Counted from the stretch's first letter, positions 51,547-59,949 are shown. The stretch is 64,000 bases of DNA from Sphaerochaeta pleomorpha str. Grapes (GCF_000236685.1 NC_016633.1:2356001-2420000), one strand, 5' to 3'. Numbers and translations: made by a program. The notes: generated by a model not told the origin, from the sequence alone.

Positions 51547-52788
51547 ATGGGAATTTTGAAAGCCATAAAAGGTAAGTTTGCATCTGCAGGAAACATAGCA
51601 TCGTTGGCCATGAATCAGGCAATGCATGATAACGTATTTCAATCGGCATCGAGTATGGTGTATTCGACGTTGATGGCAATAGTCCCGGGTTTGACGTTCA
51701 TCTTTACCTTTTTCGGCGCTTTCGGGGTGCTGCAACCGGTTATAGATTTTCTTGCCCAATGGTTTACGGAAATATTTGGGCCCGAGGCAGGGACCCAGCT
51801 TCTCTCTCTCTTGGAAAAATATACCGCCAATGCGACGAGTCTTGGGGTTGTTGGCTTGATTTCCTTTTTGATTACCATGGTTTTGTTGATCAATAAAGTC
51901 TGGTCGGTAATCAATCAGATTTTCCGCACTTCCCAAAACAGGAACCCTGTAAAACGATTTGCGGGTTTTGTCACGTTTCTGATTATTTCCTGTCTGCTTG
52001 CCGCCGCGTATGTAAGTGTGCAGTCACTTATGAATTCCTGGTATTCCAAATTACTGGGAGTCTCGGTGGAAGGGTGGTCAAAGGTAATAGGCATTGCTGT
52101 TCCCCTTTTGATCATTTGGGCAATCTTTTTCTTGTTGGCCTATTTTGTTCCCAATATCAAGGTCCATTTTTCTTCTGCCGGTATCGGGGCCTTTGTTGGA
52201 ATGCTTCTGATTATGGGTTTCAGTAAGATCATGTCAAAATTAACAGGAATGGCAACTAATTTTTCGGTAATCTATGGTTCGCTGGCTGCTGTGTTCCTCT
52301 TTCTTTTCTGGTGTTACTATTTTTGGACCGTTGTCTTTTATTGTGTTGAATTGACCTATGTCCATCAGTTCAGGCCAGATAAGCAGGTCTATAAGGGGCT
52401 TCCCCAGAGTCCAGCCCTTCAATTGTCTGAGGGTGCGAATATCATGATGCTTATCGGAAGCAATTTCCATAATGGGAACGGGGGAACTACCACCAAGGAA
52501 ATAATTGAGCGGCTGGCTATACCGGCAAACCGCCTCTATGGTTTTCTGGAGTTGCTGTCACGACTCGGTTTTATTACACCTACGAATAATGGAAATACTG
52601 AGTTCATTCCCAAACAACCTTTGGAAAACATGAAAGTGCTCGATTTGGTGACCTCTCTCTATGGTTTGGAGAACATGTCCTCAGATGAACACAATACAGT
52701 GGGAGAGGCGATTGCCTTGCAGGTAAAAGACCATGGGATCGCTTCCTTGGGAAGCCTGACTATCGAGAATCTGTTGCAGAGGATCTAA
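51547..52788 (+). CDS. YihY/virulence factor BrkB family inner-membrane protein
   Basis: The protein (413 aa) has six membrane helices and family motifs: FQSASSMVYSTLMAIVPGLTF, LINKVWSVINQIFRTSQNRNPVKRF, FVPNIKVHFSSAGIGAFVGM, NFSVIYGSLAAVFLFLFWCYYFWTVVFYCVEL. A C-terminal cytoplasmic domain (about 290-413) resembles a winged helix or regulator tail found in some members. Function unknown; likely membrane-related. It overlaps the convergent ZIP gene by 4 bp. Confidence 0.88.
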   Translation: MGILKAIKGKFASAGNIASLAMNQAMHDNVFQSASSMVYSTLMAIVPGLTFIFTFFGAFGVLQPVIDFLAQWFTEIFGPEAGTQLLSLLEKYTANATSLGVVGLISFLITMVLLINKVWSVINQIFRTSQNRNPVKRFAGFVTFLIISCLLAAAYVSVQSLMNSWYSKLLGVSVEGWSKVIGIAVPLLIIWAIFFLLAYFVPNIKVHFSSAGIGAFVGMLLIMGFSKIMSKLTGMATNFSVIYGSLAAVFLFLFWCYYFWTVVFYCVELTYVHQFRPDKQVYKGLPQSPALQLSEGANIMMLIGSNFHNGNGGTTTKEIIERLAIPANRLYGFLELLSRLGFITPTNNGNTEFIPKQPLENMKVLDLVTSLYGLENMSSDEHNTVGEAIALQVKDHGIASLGSLTIENLLQRI

Positions 52789-53576
52789 CCTAAGGCAACG
52801 TCAAGGACCATCATGATTGCAAACCCCAGCATGCATCCGATGGTTGCATAGTGGGTTCCTTCATGGTTGTTTCCCTGGGCTTCCGGGATCAATTCCTCAA
52901 CAACTACATAAATCATTGCCCCGGCAGCAAAGGCCAAGGCATACGGGAGAATGGGCCTTACCTGGGTAACCAGGAGGGCTCCTAAAACACCTGCCACAGG
53001 TTCCACGAATCCTGAGGCTTGCCCATAGAAGAATGCCTTTGACCTACTGAGTTTTTCACCTCGCAAGGGGATGGCTACCGCGGCCCCTTCCGGCAGGTTC
53101 TGGATTCCGATTCCGATGGCCACGACTATTGCGCTCGCGAGTGCCTGGGTATTTCCTGCCGTTATTGCCCCAAAGGCAACTCCGACAGCCAATCCTTCCG
53201 GGATGTTGTGCAGGGTGATGGAAAATACCAAGAGGATGCTTCTGCGGAGGTGAGAGGGTAATCCTTCAGGGCTTTTCGAACCGATATGGGTATGGGGAAG
53301 CAACTGGTCACTGATCCAGAGGAAAAATCCTCCGGCCAAAAATCCTATTGCCACTACCCAGTGGGCGGCTAAAGGGCCCCCGTCAGCCAATTCTATTGCA
53401 GGGGCCAAAAGCGACCAAAAACTTGCAGCAATCATGACGCCGCTGGCAAATCCGAGCATACTGTTTAATACATGGGGTTTTATCGTCTTGAAAAAAAATA
53501 CCAATGCTGCACCCAATGCAGTCATTGCCCAGGTTCCAAGGGTTGCCACCAAAGCCATCACTATTGGATTGTTCAT
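52785..53576 (-). CDS. ZIP-family metal transporter (ZupT-like)
   Basis: ZIP proteins import zinc, iron or manganese. The protein (263 aa from the ATG at 53576) has eight helices, the histidine-rich metal motif HNIPEGLAVGVAFGA, and NLPEGAAVAIPLRGE. The start was chosen over a longer frame (to 53630) because its N-terminus aligns with the family (ATLGTWAMTALGAALVFF) and because a promoter ends six bases before it. No RBS is visible. Confidence 0.9.
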   Translation of the reverse strand: MNNPIVMALVATLGTWAMTALGAALVFFFKTIKPHVLNSMLGFASGVMIAASFWSLLAPAIELADGGPLAAHWVVAIGFLAGGFFLWISDQLLPHTHIGSKSPEGLPSHLRRSILLVFSITLHNIPEGLAVGVAFGAITAGNTQALASAIVVAIGIGIQNLPEGAAVAIPLRGEKLSRSKAFFYGQASGFVEPVAGVLGALLVTQVRPILPYALAFAAGAMIYVVVEELIPEAQGNNHEGTHYATIGCMLGFAIMMVLDVALG

Positions 53577-53582
53577 AGGAAT

Positions 53583-53611
53583 ACGATAAAATACCAGTCT
53601 TTCTAGGTCAA
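53583..53611 (-). promoter_or_regulatory. Promoter of the ZIP gene
   Basis: On the minus strand, TTGACC (53606-53611), 17-nt spacer, TATCGT (53583-53588), six bases before the ATG. Leaderless mRNA is likely if this is used. Confidence 0.5.
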
Positions 53612-53668
53612 TAGAAATATCGCTTTTCATAGCGTTTGTTTCAGGGATACCTATTTTGGGAGGCTATT

Positions 53669-54130
53669 ATGTTATTAGATGTTACTACCGTTGAACCGAT
53701 TGAAGCCCTTTCTTGGCATTCGCTTCCTGATATCCAGGATGGCGTAATGAAAGATGAAATATGGAAGTGTGGGGATTTGGTTTGTTCCCTGTTGGATAAT
53801 CCCCGATGCAAGAGTGGGGAGGATTTGGTTTCGATTCCCTATGCAATGAGCGTGAAGCGAGGGAAAGATCTTGTTTTGGTGATTTCACTTGAGCAGGATG
53901 ACCTCAGGGCTCTTTCCTTGAAACTAGGTTGTTCCTTAAAGGAATTGCAGGAAGATTATCAGACAAAATCGAACTTTGGTCCTTTGCATGGGTTTGTGTA
54001 TTCCCAGGAAAGGGAGGACTTGGGTGTCTATGACTACCCGATGGACCTACAGAGCCTCAGGGTTTTCTTTTTGGACACCATCTGCGATACCTTCGATATC
54101 GTAGAACCGCCTGTACAAATTAAGCTTTGA
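53669..54130 (+). CDS. Protein of unknown function
   Basis: The protein (153 aa from the ATG at 53669, RBS GGGAGG) has no transmembrane helix or signal. Sequence features such as WKCGDLVCSLLDNPRCKSGEDLVSIPYAMSVKRGKDLVLVISLEQDDLRALSLKLG suggest a soluble mixed alpha/beta protein with several cysteines, but no family is recognised. It lies between the divergent ZIP gene and the Rieske gene 61 bp later. Confidence 0.6.
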   Translation: MLLDVTTVEPIEALSWHSLPDIQDGVMKDEIWKCGDLVCSLLDNPRCKSGEDLVSIPYAMSVKRGKDLVLVISLEQDDLRALSLKLGCSLKELQEDYQTKSNFGPLHGFVYSQEREDLGVYDYPMDLQSLRVFFLDTICDTFDIVEPPVQIKL

Positions 54131-54191
54131 AGCTACAAGTACTATTTGTTTTCCCTCAGAATATGTAGGATACTTTTCTTGGAGGTACAGT

Positions 54192-55160
54192 ATGATTCCA
54201 AACCAATGGTATGCAATATTACCCTCAAGGGAAGTAAAGAGAGGGGCTTTATATGCAGTTAAGCGTGTAAATCTGGACCTTGTCCTATTCAGGGATGCAG
54301 AGGGAAAACTTGGGTGTGTCGTTGACCAGTGCCCCCACCGGGGAGCTGCCCTCAGTGCGGGGAAACTGGCCGGGTCCCATGTTCGATGTCCATTTCATGG
54401 TCTTGAATTCGATACAGAAGGAAACTGCAGACGTATCCCAGCAAATGGGAATGCATCGAAGGAAGATATTTCCCGATATAATGTCAAACAGTATCCTGTG
54501 CAAGAATTGATGGGAATTATCTATCTCTGGTTCGGTGAAAGCGAAAAAGCGACTGCTTCGGTACCTTTCTTCCATGACCAGATTGACAATTCTTTTTCCT
54601 ACAGTGAATTCCCTGATCACTGGAATGCCCATTACTCCCGATGTATCGAAAACCAGCTTGACGTCGTTCATGTCCCTATTGTCCATTACAACACAATAGG
54701 GAAAGGCAACAAAACCCTTGTGAACGGCCCTAAGGTTCTCTACGAGAATGGAATGTTGAAGACCAGTGCAAACAACGAGGTCGATACCGGGCAAACACCA
54801 AAAAAACCTGATGACTGTGAAATCCGGTCCTTATATCTGGGATTTCTGTTTCCCAATATCTGGATCAACCATATATCGGACAAGCTGATGGTCTTGATTT
54901 ACTTTGCCCCTGTCGATGAGGAGAATACCATTCTCTATGTGCGTTTTTATTGCAAACTCACTCCATTCAGGTCTTTGAATGCTCTCATCGCTTTCTTTGG
55001 CAAATTTGCAAATAAAAGAATAGAGCGTCAGGACAAACGGGTTGTCGTCACCCAGAAACCAGCTGCCTCCACGCTGAAGTCGGGTGAAAAGCTTTTGACA
55101 GGCGATGGCCCGATTATCAAGTACCGGAAAATCAGGCAAGAATTGAAAGAATCTACATAA
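54192..55160 (+). CDS. Rieske non-haem iron oxygenase-like protein
   Basis: The protein (322 aa) has a Rieske [2Fe-2S] domain with CPHRG and CPFHG (Cys-X-His pairs) and a catalytic domain with the N-x-x-D-x-x-H-x4-H pattern (ENQLDVVHVPIVH). This is the alpha-subunit-type oxygenase fold, which normally needs oxygen. RBS GGAGG. In an anaerobic spirochaete this would be odd, so a detoxification or O2-scavenging role may apply (inference). A bidirectional terminator follows. Confidence 0.85.
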   Translation: MIPNQWYAILPSREVKRGALYAVKRVNLDLVLFRDAEGKLGCVVDQCPHRGAALSAGKLAGSHVRCPFHGLEFDTEGNCRRIPANGNASKEDISRYNVKQYPVQELMGIIYLWFGESEKATASVPFFHDQIDNSFSYSEFPDHWNAHYSRCIENQLDVVHVPIVHYNTIGKGNKTLVNGPKVLYENGMLKTSANNEVDTGQTPKKPDDCEIRSLYLGFLFPNIWINHISDKLMVLIYFAPVDEENTILYVRFYCKLTPFRSLNALIAFFGKFANKRIERQDKRVVVTQKPAASTLKSGEKLLTGDGPIIKYRKIRQELKEST

Positions 55161-55173
55161 TAAGAAAAAAACA

Positions 55174-55206
55174 GCTGGCCCTGGAAAGAGCCAGCCATAT
55201 TTTTTC
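55174..55206. terminator. Bidirectional terminator
   Basis: GCTGGC and GCCAGC form a stem with a 10-nt loop. T-rich flanks on both sides (TTTTTT on plus, seven T on minus) would end both the Rieske gene and the convergent phosphatase gene. Confidence 0.75.
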
Positions 55207-55224
55207 CTTGAGAGAAAAGAAGCC

Positions 55225-56373
55225 CTAGAATATGAAAGTGATCGAACCTTCCAGCTTCACTGATTTGTCAGAGAGATTGTCTTTAATGGCTTTTATCTGG
55301 TCACTGGAGAGGCCAACGGTCTTTATCAGATAGTTTTCCGAAACCTTTTTGAGTGTCTTGTCTGTAACTGCCTTTCCTCCGTTCAATTCGGCGAATATGT
55401 TTGTGATGATCTTGCTGATAACTGCATACCGTTCAGTACCTTTTTCTACCCCATAATAGTTCTGGTAGCTTGTCATATAGTCTGTGACTATTTCGTCAAC
55501 CGAAGCCCCCATCAAACCTGAAAGCAATGCACTGACAAATCCTGCCCTGTCTTTCCCTTCGTTGCAGTGAATGAGGTACGGCCCTTTGTGTTCTGCCATA
55601 AAAGTCAGTCCAGTCTTGAGTTTTGCAATAAATTCAGGATCGGTGAAGGTGACGCCCATATCCAATGCGATTACCGAACCAGATTCGACCAGTCCCTTGT
55701 AGAAAGGGGCCTCGTCAAGATGGGCATAGAGACTTTGCTGGTCATCTGCCAGATTGATTACTGTCTTGATCCCTACCAGTTTTGCCAAAGCCTCCACATA
55801 GGGAGCCCTCGCATCCCCTAAAATGGGATTTGCCGAGCGGTAGAGCCTGTTGGGGGCAATGGTTCCGAACTGCACGCTGCGGAAATTTGCAAAAATGGCG
55901 TCTGATGCATAATCTTTTCGTTCCTCAGTCCTTACCAAATGCCTAAGCTCAAATTCCTGGAGATAGCCGCCTTTTTCGAGCAAATCAATGGAAACAGGCT
56001 CACCTTCCTCTGCTCCGCTTGTCTTGGTAAGATTTCCATAGTTGATTGCGAGGATTACCGAACCCTTGTTCAGGCGAATAAGGTAATTCCCCTTGTCGAC
56101 ATCGCTATAGGCCGTTCCAATGGGAGCCTCATAGGTGAAATCGCCAATGGAAATGGTTGTCCAGTCACCGACTGCATACCCGGCATCGATGAGTTCCTGC
56201 TCACTGAGGGCAAGGGTACAGTTTCCGTATTTATCAATGACAGCTACTGAAGACTGTAGGGTTGGAAGTGTAATGGTTTCTTTTATAGCTTCCTGTTGCG
56301 AGGTTACGCAGGATACGAACACCATGCTGATAGCTAACAAAACAATAAGGAAAGGTCGTCTGATTGATTTCAT
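55225..56373 (-). CDS. Lipoprotein tyrosine/dual-specificity phosphatase
   Basis: The protein (382 aa) has a signal sequence and lipobox FVSC|V near residue 22, an N-terminal domain of about 110 residues like the SAM hydroxide adenosyltransferase beta domain (IDKYGNCTLALS, GDWTTISIGDFTYEAPIGTAYSDVDKG), and a C-terminal tyrosine phosphatase (Y_phosphatase3 type) with the catalytic CX5R loop HCNEGKDRAG. A secreted phosphatase on the outer face is likely. RBS GGAGG before the ATG. Confidence 0.83.
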   Translation of the reverse strand: MKSIRRPFLIVLLAISMVFVSCVTSQQEAIKETITLPTLQSSVAVIDKYGNCTLALSEQELIDAGYAVGDWTTISIGDFTYEAPIGTAYSDVDKGNYLIRLNKGSVILAINYGNLTKTSGAEEGEPVSIDLLEKGGYLQEFELRHLVRTEERKDYASDAIFANFRSVQFGTIAPNRLYRSANPILGDARAPYVEALAKLVGIKTVINLADDQQSLYAHLDEAPFYKGLVESGSVIALDMGVTFTDPEFIAKLKTGLTFMAEHKGPYLIHCNEGKDRAGFVSALLSGLMGASVDEIVTDYMTSYQNYYGVEKGTERYAVISKIITNIFAELNGGKAVTDKTLKKVSENYLIKTVGLSSDQIKAIKDNLSDKSVKLEGSITFIF

Positions 56374-56444
56374 GATTCCTCCAAAATGCGGATGTACAGA
56401 ACAAAAGACCTGCTGGTATACAAATCAGCCTAAAGAATTTCTCC

Positions 56445-57116
56445 TTAGTCCAAAGGATGACGGTTTTTCAGGGTGAATTCATTTTTTTTATAGTCTAGGA
56501 GACCTTCAGAACGCATTTTGCTCAATTCATTGGCCATGGCACTCCGTTCGACACAAAGGTAGTCCGCCAACTGCTGTCGGTCGAAAGGTATGCGAAATGA
56601 ACGCGAATTGGCTTTAAGCGATTCCTCCGAAAGATACGAAAGCAGTTTTTCCCTTGTACTTCTTTTGGTTATATGACTCATTTTTTTCATGAGCCCTTGG
56701 TTTTTCCTTGCTAATATTGCAACCATATTCTCGATAATGGCGTTATGGAATACACAATTTTTGCTGCAGGAAGTAATGATCTTCCGTATGGCCAGAAACA
56801 TTACCGTAGTCTCAGTCTCCGCGACAACACTGACCTGACTTTTTTCCCCTGTGCAAGCGATGGTTTCCGCAAACAAATCCCCTTCGGTAAACCGTGAGAC
56901 AAGTGTCCTGTTTCCCCAGAAATCATTACGGACTATCTGTATGGCTCCACTGAGCAGTATTCCTAATTCTTTTGAGGTATCACCTTCATGAAGGATAACG
57001 GCATCCTTTGCGTACACCACGGTGCGGGGTTGCAGGCAGGTGAGGAGCAAGGGAAGATCCCGGAGCTCGATATCCTTGAACAATTGGCAAGAGGCAAGTA
57101 TCTGAGAACTATCCAT
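56445..57116 (-). CDS. Crp/Fnr-family regulator
   Basis: The protein (223 aa) has an N-terminal cyclic-nucleotide-binding-type beta barrel (VILHEGDTSKELGILLSGAIQIV, GDLFAETIA) and a C-terminal winged helix (FDRQQLADYLCVERSAMANELSKMRSEGLLDYK). Three cysteines near the middle (SCSKNC) and one in the recognition region suggest redox or metal sensing; the usual N-terminal Fnr cysteines are absent. It is divergent from a ferredoxin-type gene, like HcpR-type regulators beside nitrosative-stress genes (inference). Confidence 0.88.
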   Translation of the reverse strand: MDSSQILASCQLFKDIELRDLPLLLTCLQPRTVVYAKDAVILHEGDTSKELGILLSGAIQIVRNDFWGNRTLVSRFTEGDLFAETIACTGEKSQVSVVAETETTVMFLAIRKIITSCSKNCVFHNAIIENMVAILARKNQGLMKKMSHITKRSTREKLLSYLSEESLKANSRSFRIPFDRQQLADYLCVERSAMANELSKMRSEGLLDYKKNEFTLKNRHPLD

Positions 57117-57127
57117 ATATGCTTCTT

Positions 57128-57143
57128 TGTTGTAAAAACAACA
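57128..57143. promoter_or_regulatory. Possible Crp/Fnr operator between divergent genes
   Basis: TGTTGT-aaaa-ACAACA, a 16-bp inverted repeat. It lies upstream of a perfect -10 (TATAAT, 57160-57165) for the ferredoxin gene, occupying the place of its -35. It is also 12-27 bp upstream of the Crp/Fnr start. Confidence 0.6.
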
Positions 57144-57202
57144 TAAATAAAATCGTCTTTATAATAGCATATGCATATATAACAGACAATGGAGGCTTAT
57201 GT

Positions 57203-57886
57203 ATGATTAGGCAGATGATAAAGATAGATACAATAAAGTGTAATGGATGCGGGCTGTGTGCTTCTGCTTGCGCCGAAGGTGCCATAGGCATGGTAAACGG
57301 AAAGGCAGTCCTTCTCCGTGAAGACTATTGTGACGGGCTTGGCAACTGTCTTCCCGTATGTCCCACAAGAGCCATTACGTTTGAAGACCGTGACGCTCCT
57401 GCTTTTGACCATGAAGCAGTTGCAGATAATGGACCTATCGGCTTCAGTTGCCCTGGTTCCCAGATGAAGGTGATGAAGGACAATGTGCGGAAAACCGAAG
57501 AAACCGTAGGACACCCGGTTTCCAGCCAGCTCGCCCAATGGCCTGTACAGATCAAATTGGTTTCCCCAAATGCCTCGTATCTGCGTGGATGCGATTTGCT
57601 CATAGCCGCAGACTGTACTGCCTATGCCTATGGCGATTTCCACAACAAATTTATCAAGAATCGAGTCACTCTCATCGGATGCCCGAAACTGGACAGTCCT
57701 TCCTATATTGAAAAATTTTCCGAGATATTCCAGCACAACGATATTCGAAGCGTCACCGTAGTTAAGATGGAAGTTCCGTGTTGCGGTGGTCTTGATTATG
57801 CAGTGAAGGAAGCCCTTGCATCCTGTGACAAGATCATCCCCTTGGCAGTCGTTACTATCTCTACCGAGGGAGAAATTCTCAAATAA
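57203..57886 (+). CDS. 4Fe-4S ferredoxin-type protein
   Basis: The protein (227 aa from the ATG at 57203, RBS GGAGG) has two 4Fe-4S motifs: CNGCGLCASAC and CDGLGNCLPVCP. The long C-terminal part (QWPVQIKLVSPNASYLRGCDLLIAADCTAYAYGDFHNKFIKNRVTLIGCPKLD, PCCGGLDYA) belongs to a domain found with such ferredoxins in anaerobes. It might work with hybrid-cluster or nitrosative-stress proteins. The palindrome upstream suggests activation by its divergent Crp/Fnr neighbour. Confidence 0.88.
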   Translation: MIRQMIKIDTIKCNGCGLCASACAEGAIGMVNGKAVLLREDYCDGLGNCLPVCPTRAITFEDRDAPAFDHEAVADNGPIGFSCPGSQMKVMKDNVRKTEETVGHPVSSQLAQWPVQIKLVSPNASYLRGCDLLIAADCTAYAYGDFHNKFIKNRVTLIGCPKLDSPSYIEKFSEIFQHNDIRSVTVVKMEVPCCGGLDYAVKEALASCDKIIPLAVVTISTEGEILK

Positions 57887-57892
57887 TTTTTA

Positions 57893-57913
57893 CTATGACA
57901 TTCTGTGTCATAG
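57893..57913. terminator. Hairpin after the ferredoxin gene
   Basis: CTATGACA and TGTCATAG form a perfect 8-bp stem with a 5-nt loop. Read on the minus strand it would be the end of the small transcript described next (T-rich but not a T run after it). Confidence 0.45.
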
Positions 57914-57931
57914 CTAAGGTGTTACAGTAAA

Positions 57932-57994
57932 CTATACCCCAAGAAAAGCTGCCGTTGGCAGTGTACCTTGAAAACTGTTTTCTTTGATTTCCAT
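57932..57994 (-). CDS. Candidate 20-residue peptide in a structured small transcript
   Basis: A minus-strand ORF of 20 codons (begins MEIKENSFQG, ends TAG) has a strong RBS AAGGAG (58003-58008, 8 nt before the ATG). A possible promoter lies upstream (TTGACT 58083-58088, 17-nt spacer, TTTTAT 58060-58065). The predicted leader of about 60 nt begins with a perfect 13-bp hairpin (58013-58045). The unit ends near the 57893-57913 hairpin. It could be a leader peptide, a small protein or a regulatory RNA with an ORF; no homologue is known to me. Confidence 0.35.
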   Translation of the reverse strand: MEIKENSFQGTLPTAAFLGV

Positions 57995-58012
57995 TTTTTT
58001 ATCTCCTTATGC

Positions 58013-58045
58013 AGAATCCCTAGGCCTCCAAAGCCTAGGGATTCT
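58013..58045. repeat. Perfect 13-bp inverted repeat near the barrel gene end
   Basis: AGAATCCCTAGGC and GCCTAGGGATTCT around a 7-nt loop. It lies 75 bp after the barrel gene stop (minus strand) and is not followed by a T run in either direction. It is either a mRNA-end element or part of the small transcript at 57932-57994. Confidence 0.55.
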
Positions 58046-58117
58046 TGTCTCAAGAAGCAATAAAAATAAGTAGTGTTGCAAGAGTCAAGGAGAGGATGCA
58101 GCCTACACTGATTCGTT

Positions 58118-59197
58118 TTAGAAAATCCAGGAAGCCCCCGCTGCGATTGCTAGAGAAGAATGGAAGAGCTCTGTTGATTTCCAGCTGAACAAATCTCCTG
58201 CATCGCCTGTCTTTGCACTCACGTATCCTATAAGGGAGAACCCTTCGAACACATTCCAGCTTGTTGCAAAGGTGGTCATCGCCGATAAGTCAAATGGGGA
58301 GATGATTGATCGCAGGGAGAAAGCCAGGTTTGATCTGGGTGCATAGGTTATTTCAGGATAGATGAGCAACGGGCAGGAGGCATCGTTTGCTACCGGTCCC
58401 CAGTTCCACGTACCTAAGGGCCTTGCAAGGAACTCAAGCCTAAGCGTCAGGACTTTGTCATTTTCCAGATATTTGAGGTAGAACAGGCCACCGGTAATAT
58501 TCCAATCAATATCCTCAGCCCCCTTGATTCCTACAGAGCTGGAAAGATTCCAGTCGGCCCCTACATTTCCCTGGAGACTGATATAGCCCTTGTGTATATT
58601 GGTTGCACTTTCTCGTACCCTGGCATACCCGCTTTCCAGTTTCAGCGAACCAAAAGTGGTATATATCCGGCCTCCCAGAGAAATATCAGATACGTTTTCC
58701 CCAGTTGAGGGCATTGTTACCACTTCTACAAACGAAAAGGAGTCGAGGGGGATGTTTGCAGAAACAAGCCATTTGGTATCACTTCTGAGTTCCGATTGCG
58801 TTAAGTCAACGGTTGTGCTGCTGCTCCCAAAAAGGATATCTGCGGCATTGAAGAGCGCCCCGTCCCCCCAGGACAGTCTGGTTTTTCCCATGGTTAAACG
58901 GAAGGAAGGGAACTTTGCTTTGAGATAGGCCTTCTTGATGTATGCATCGGCAACCTTTGTGGTTGGTGGGTACGTAAGGGCAATCTCACCCCGTACATTC
59001 CCTGCATTCTTGGATTTGAACGAAAGGGTGCCGGAAGAAACCAGAGCCTGGGTCCATGCTTCCGTTTGGGCATTATAGGAGACTGCAGGAAGGATATCGA
59101 GGCTGATAACCGGGTTTTCTGCAGAATGGAGGTTGGTAAGTACCATTGCAAAAAGAGAGAGTGTGATGATCAGTATCCGGTCAGTTCTCTTTACCAT
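58118..59197 (-). CDS. Outer-membrane beta-barrel protein of the Lol-like operon
   Basis: The protein (359 aa) has a signal peptide (about 1-26, LTNLHSA|ENPV) and alternating amphipathic strands with aromatic turns (MGKTRLSWGDGALFNAADILFG, GNVGADWNLSSSVGIKG, WNWGPVAND), ending in a final phenylalanine (SWIF), the BAM recognition pattern. The MGKxRLSWG motif is reminiscent of the two barrels at 21.5-25 kb. It is the last gene of the operon with LolA-like and ABC genes, overlapping LolA-like by 7 bp. Confidence 0.82.
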   Translation of the reverse strand: MVKRTDRILIITLSLFAMVLTNLHSAENPVISLDILPAVSYNAQTEAWTQALVSSGTLSFKSKNAGNVRGEIALTYPPTTKVADAYIKKAYLKAKFPSFRLTMGKTRLSWGDGALFNAADILFGSSSTTVDLTQSELRSDTKWLVSANIPLDSFSFVEVVTMPSTGENVSDISLGGRIYTTFGSLKLESGYARVRESATNIHKGYISLQGNVGADWNLSSSVGIKGAEDIDWNITGGLFYLKYLENDKVLTLRLEFLARPLGTWNWGPVANDASCPLLIYPEITYAPRSNLAFSLRSIISPFDLSAMTTFATSWNVFEGFSLIGYVSAKTGDAGDLFSWKSTELFHSSLAIAAGASWIF

Positions 59198-59949
59198 GTG
59201 AGATTCTCCAAAGAGAAAAGGTTTTTGTCCAAGGGAATGTCTACTTCAAGGGTATCAATTTTCATGATAGTCTCTGAGTCTTTCTTCATCTTGTCCGATA
59301 TCCTCGATTCCGAGGCAAATACTTTTTCCCCCACCTGCATTGTATTGAGGGTCTCCATTTCCTTGAGCAACCTGCCATCTTTGGTGGAATACTCACCTTT
59401 CCAAACAAGGAAGGTCTCAGTGTCTACCCAGATTTTTTCGATCGGATATGCTACCGTACGCGTTTTTGCAGTAAGGGTAATCACGTAACAAGGTCTTCCT
59501 TTGAAAGTTTCTGTGCCATCGAGTGAAGCAGAGTATTGTTTCAGGGTATTTTTTTCTTCAGTCATATCCTCATAGGAGAGGTCTGAACCAAGCAAGGATT
59601 GCCTTAATGCTGAGCCTTGCATCCTGATCAATTGTTCTGCATCGGGATAGAACAGATAGAGACTGCCGCTGGTCCTCAAGATTTTCTGGCCTTGTTCCGC
59701 AACGCTGGTAAATTCTATCAGGGAATTGTCTTTTCCCTGGGACCAAGCCTTGAACGTGCTGGTTTTCAGCCCGAACCGGTCTTTGGTTTGAATGGATCCG
59801 ACTGCATAGCTTGTAGAGAAAAGTTCGTTTGTATCCATATTCTGGATGATTTCATCTGCTGTCAGGGCAAAAAGTGAAACAGGCAGACAAAAAAACAGGA
59901 TGACACCAATCAGTATAAGGGTTTTTGCTTGTTTGTATATCCTAGACAT
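59191..59949 (-). CDS. LolA-like outer-membrane lipoprotein-sorting protein
   Basis: The protein (252 aa from the ATG at 59949, RBS GGAGG) has a signal peptide (LFCLPVSLFA|LTADEIIQNMD) and a LolA-like beta domain (FSTSYAVGSIQTKDRFGLKTSTFKAW, GKDNSLIEFTSVAEQGQKILRTSGSLYLFYPDAEQLIRM). It probably carries a lipid or lipoprotein through the periplasm between the ABC complex and the outer-membrane barrel. The ATG overlaps the preceding permease by 8 bp. Confidence 0.87.
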   Translation of the reverse strand: MSRIYKQAKTLILIGVILFFCLPVSLFALTADEIIQNMDTNELFSTSYAVGSIQTKDRFGLKTSTFKAWSQGKDNSLIEFTSVAEQGQKILRTSGSLYLFYPDAEQLIRMQGSALRQSLLGSDLSYEDMTEEKNTLKQYSASLDGTETFKGRPCYVITLTAKTRTVAYPIEKIWVDTETFLVWKGEYSTKDGRLLKEMETLNTMQVGEKVFASESRISDKMKKDSETIMKIDTLEVDIPLDKNLFSLENLTW

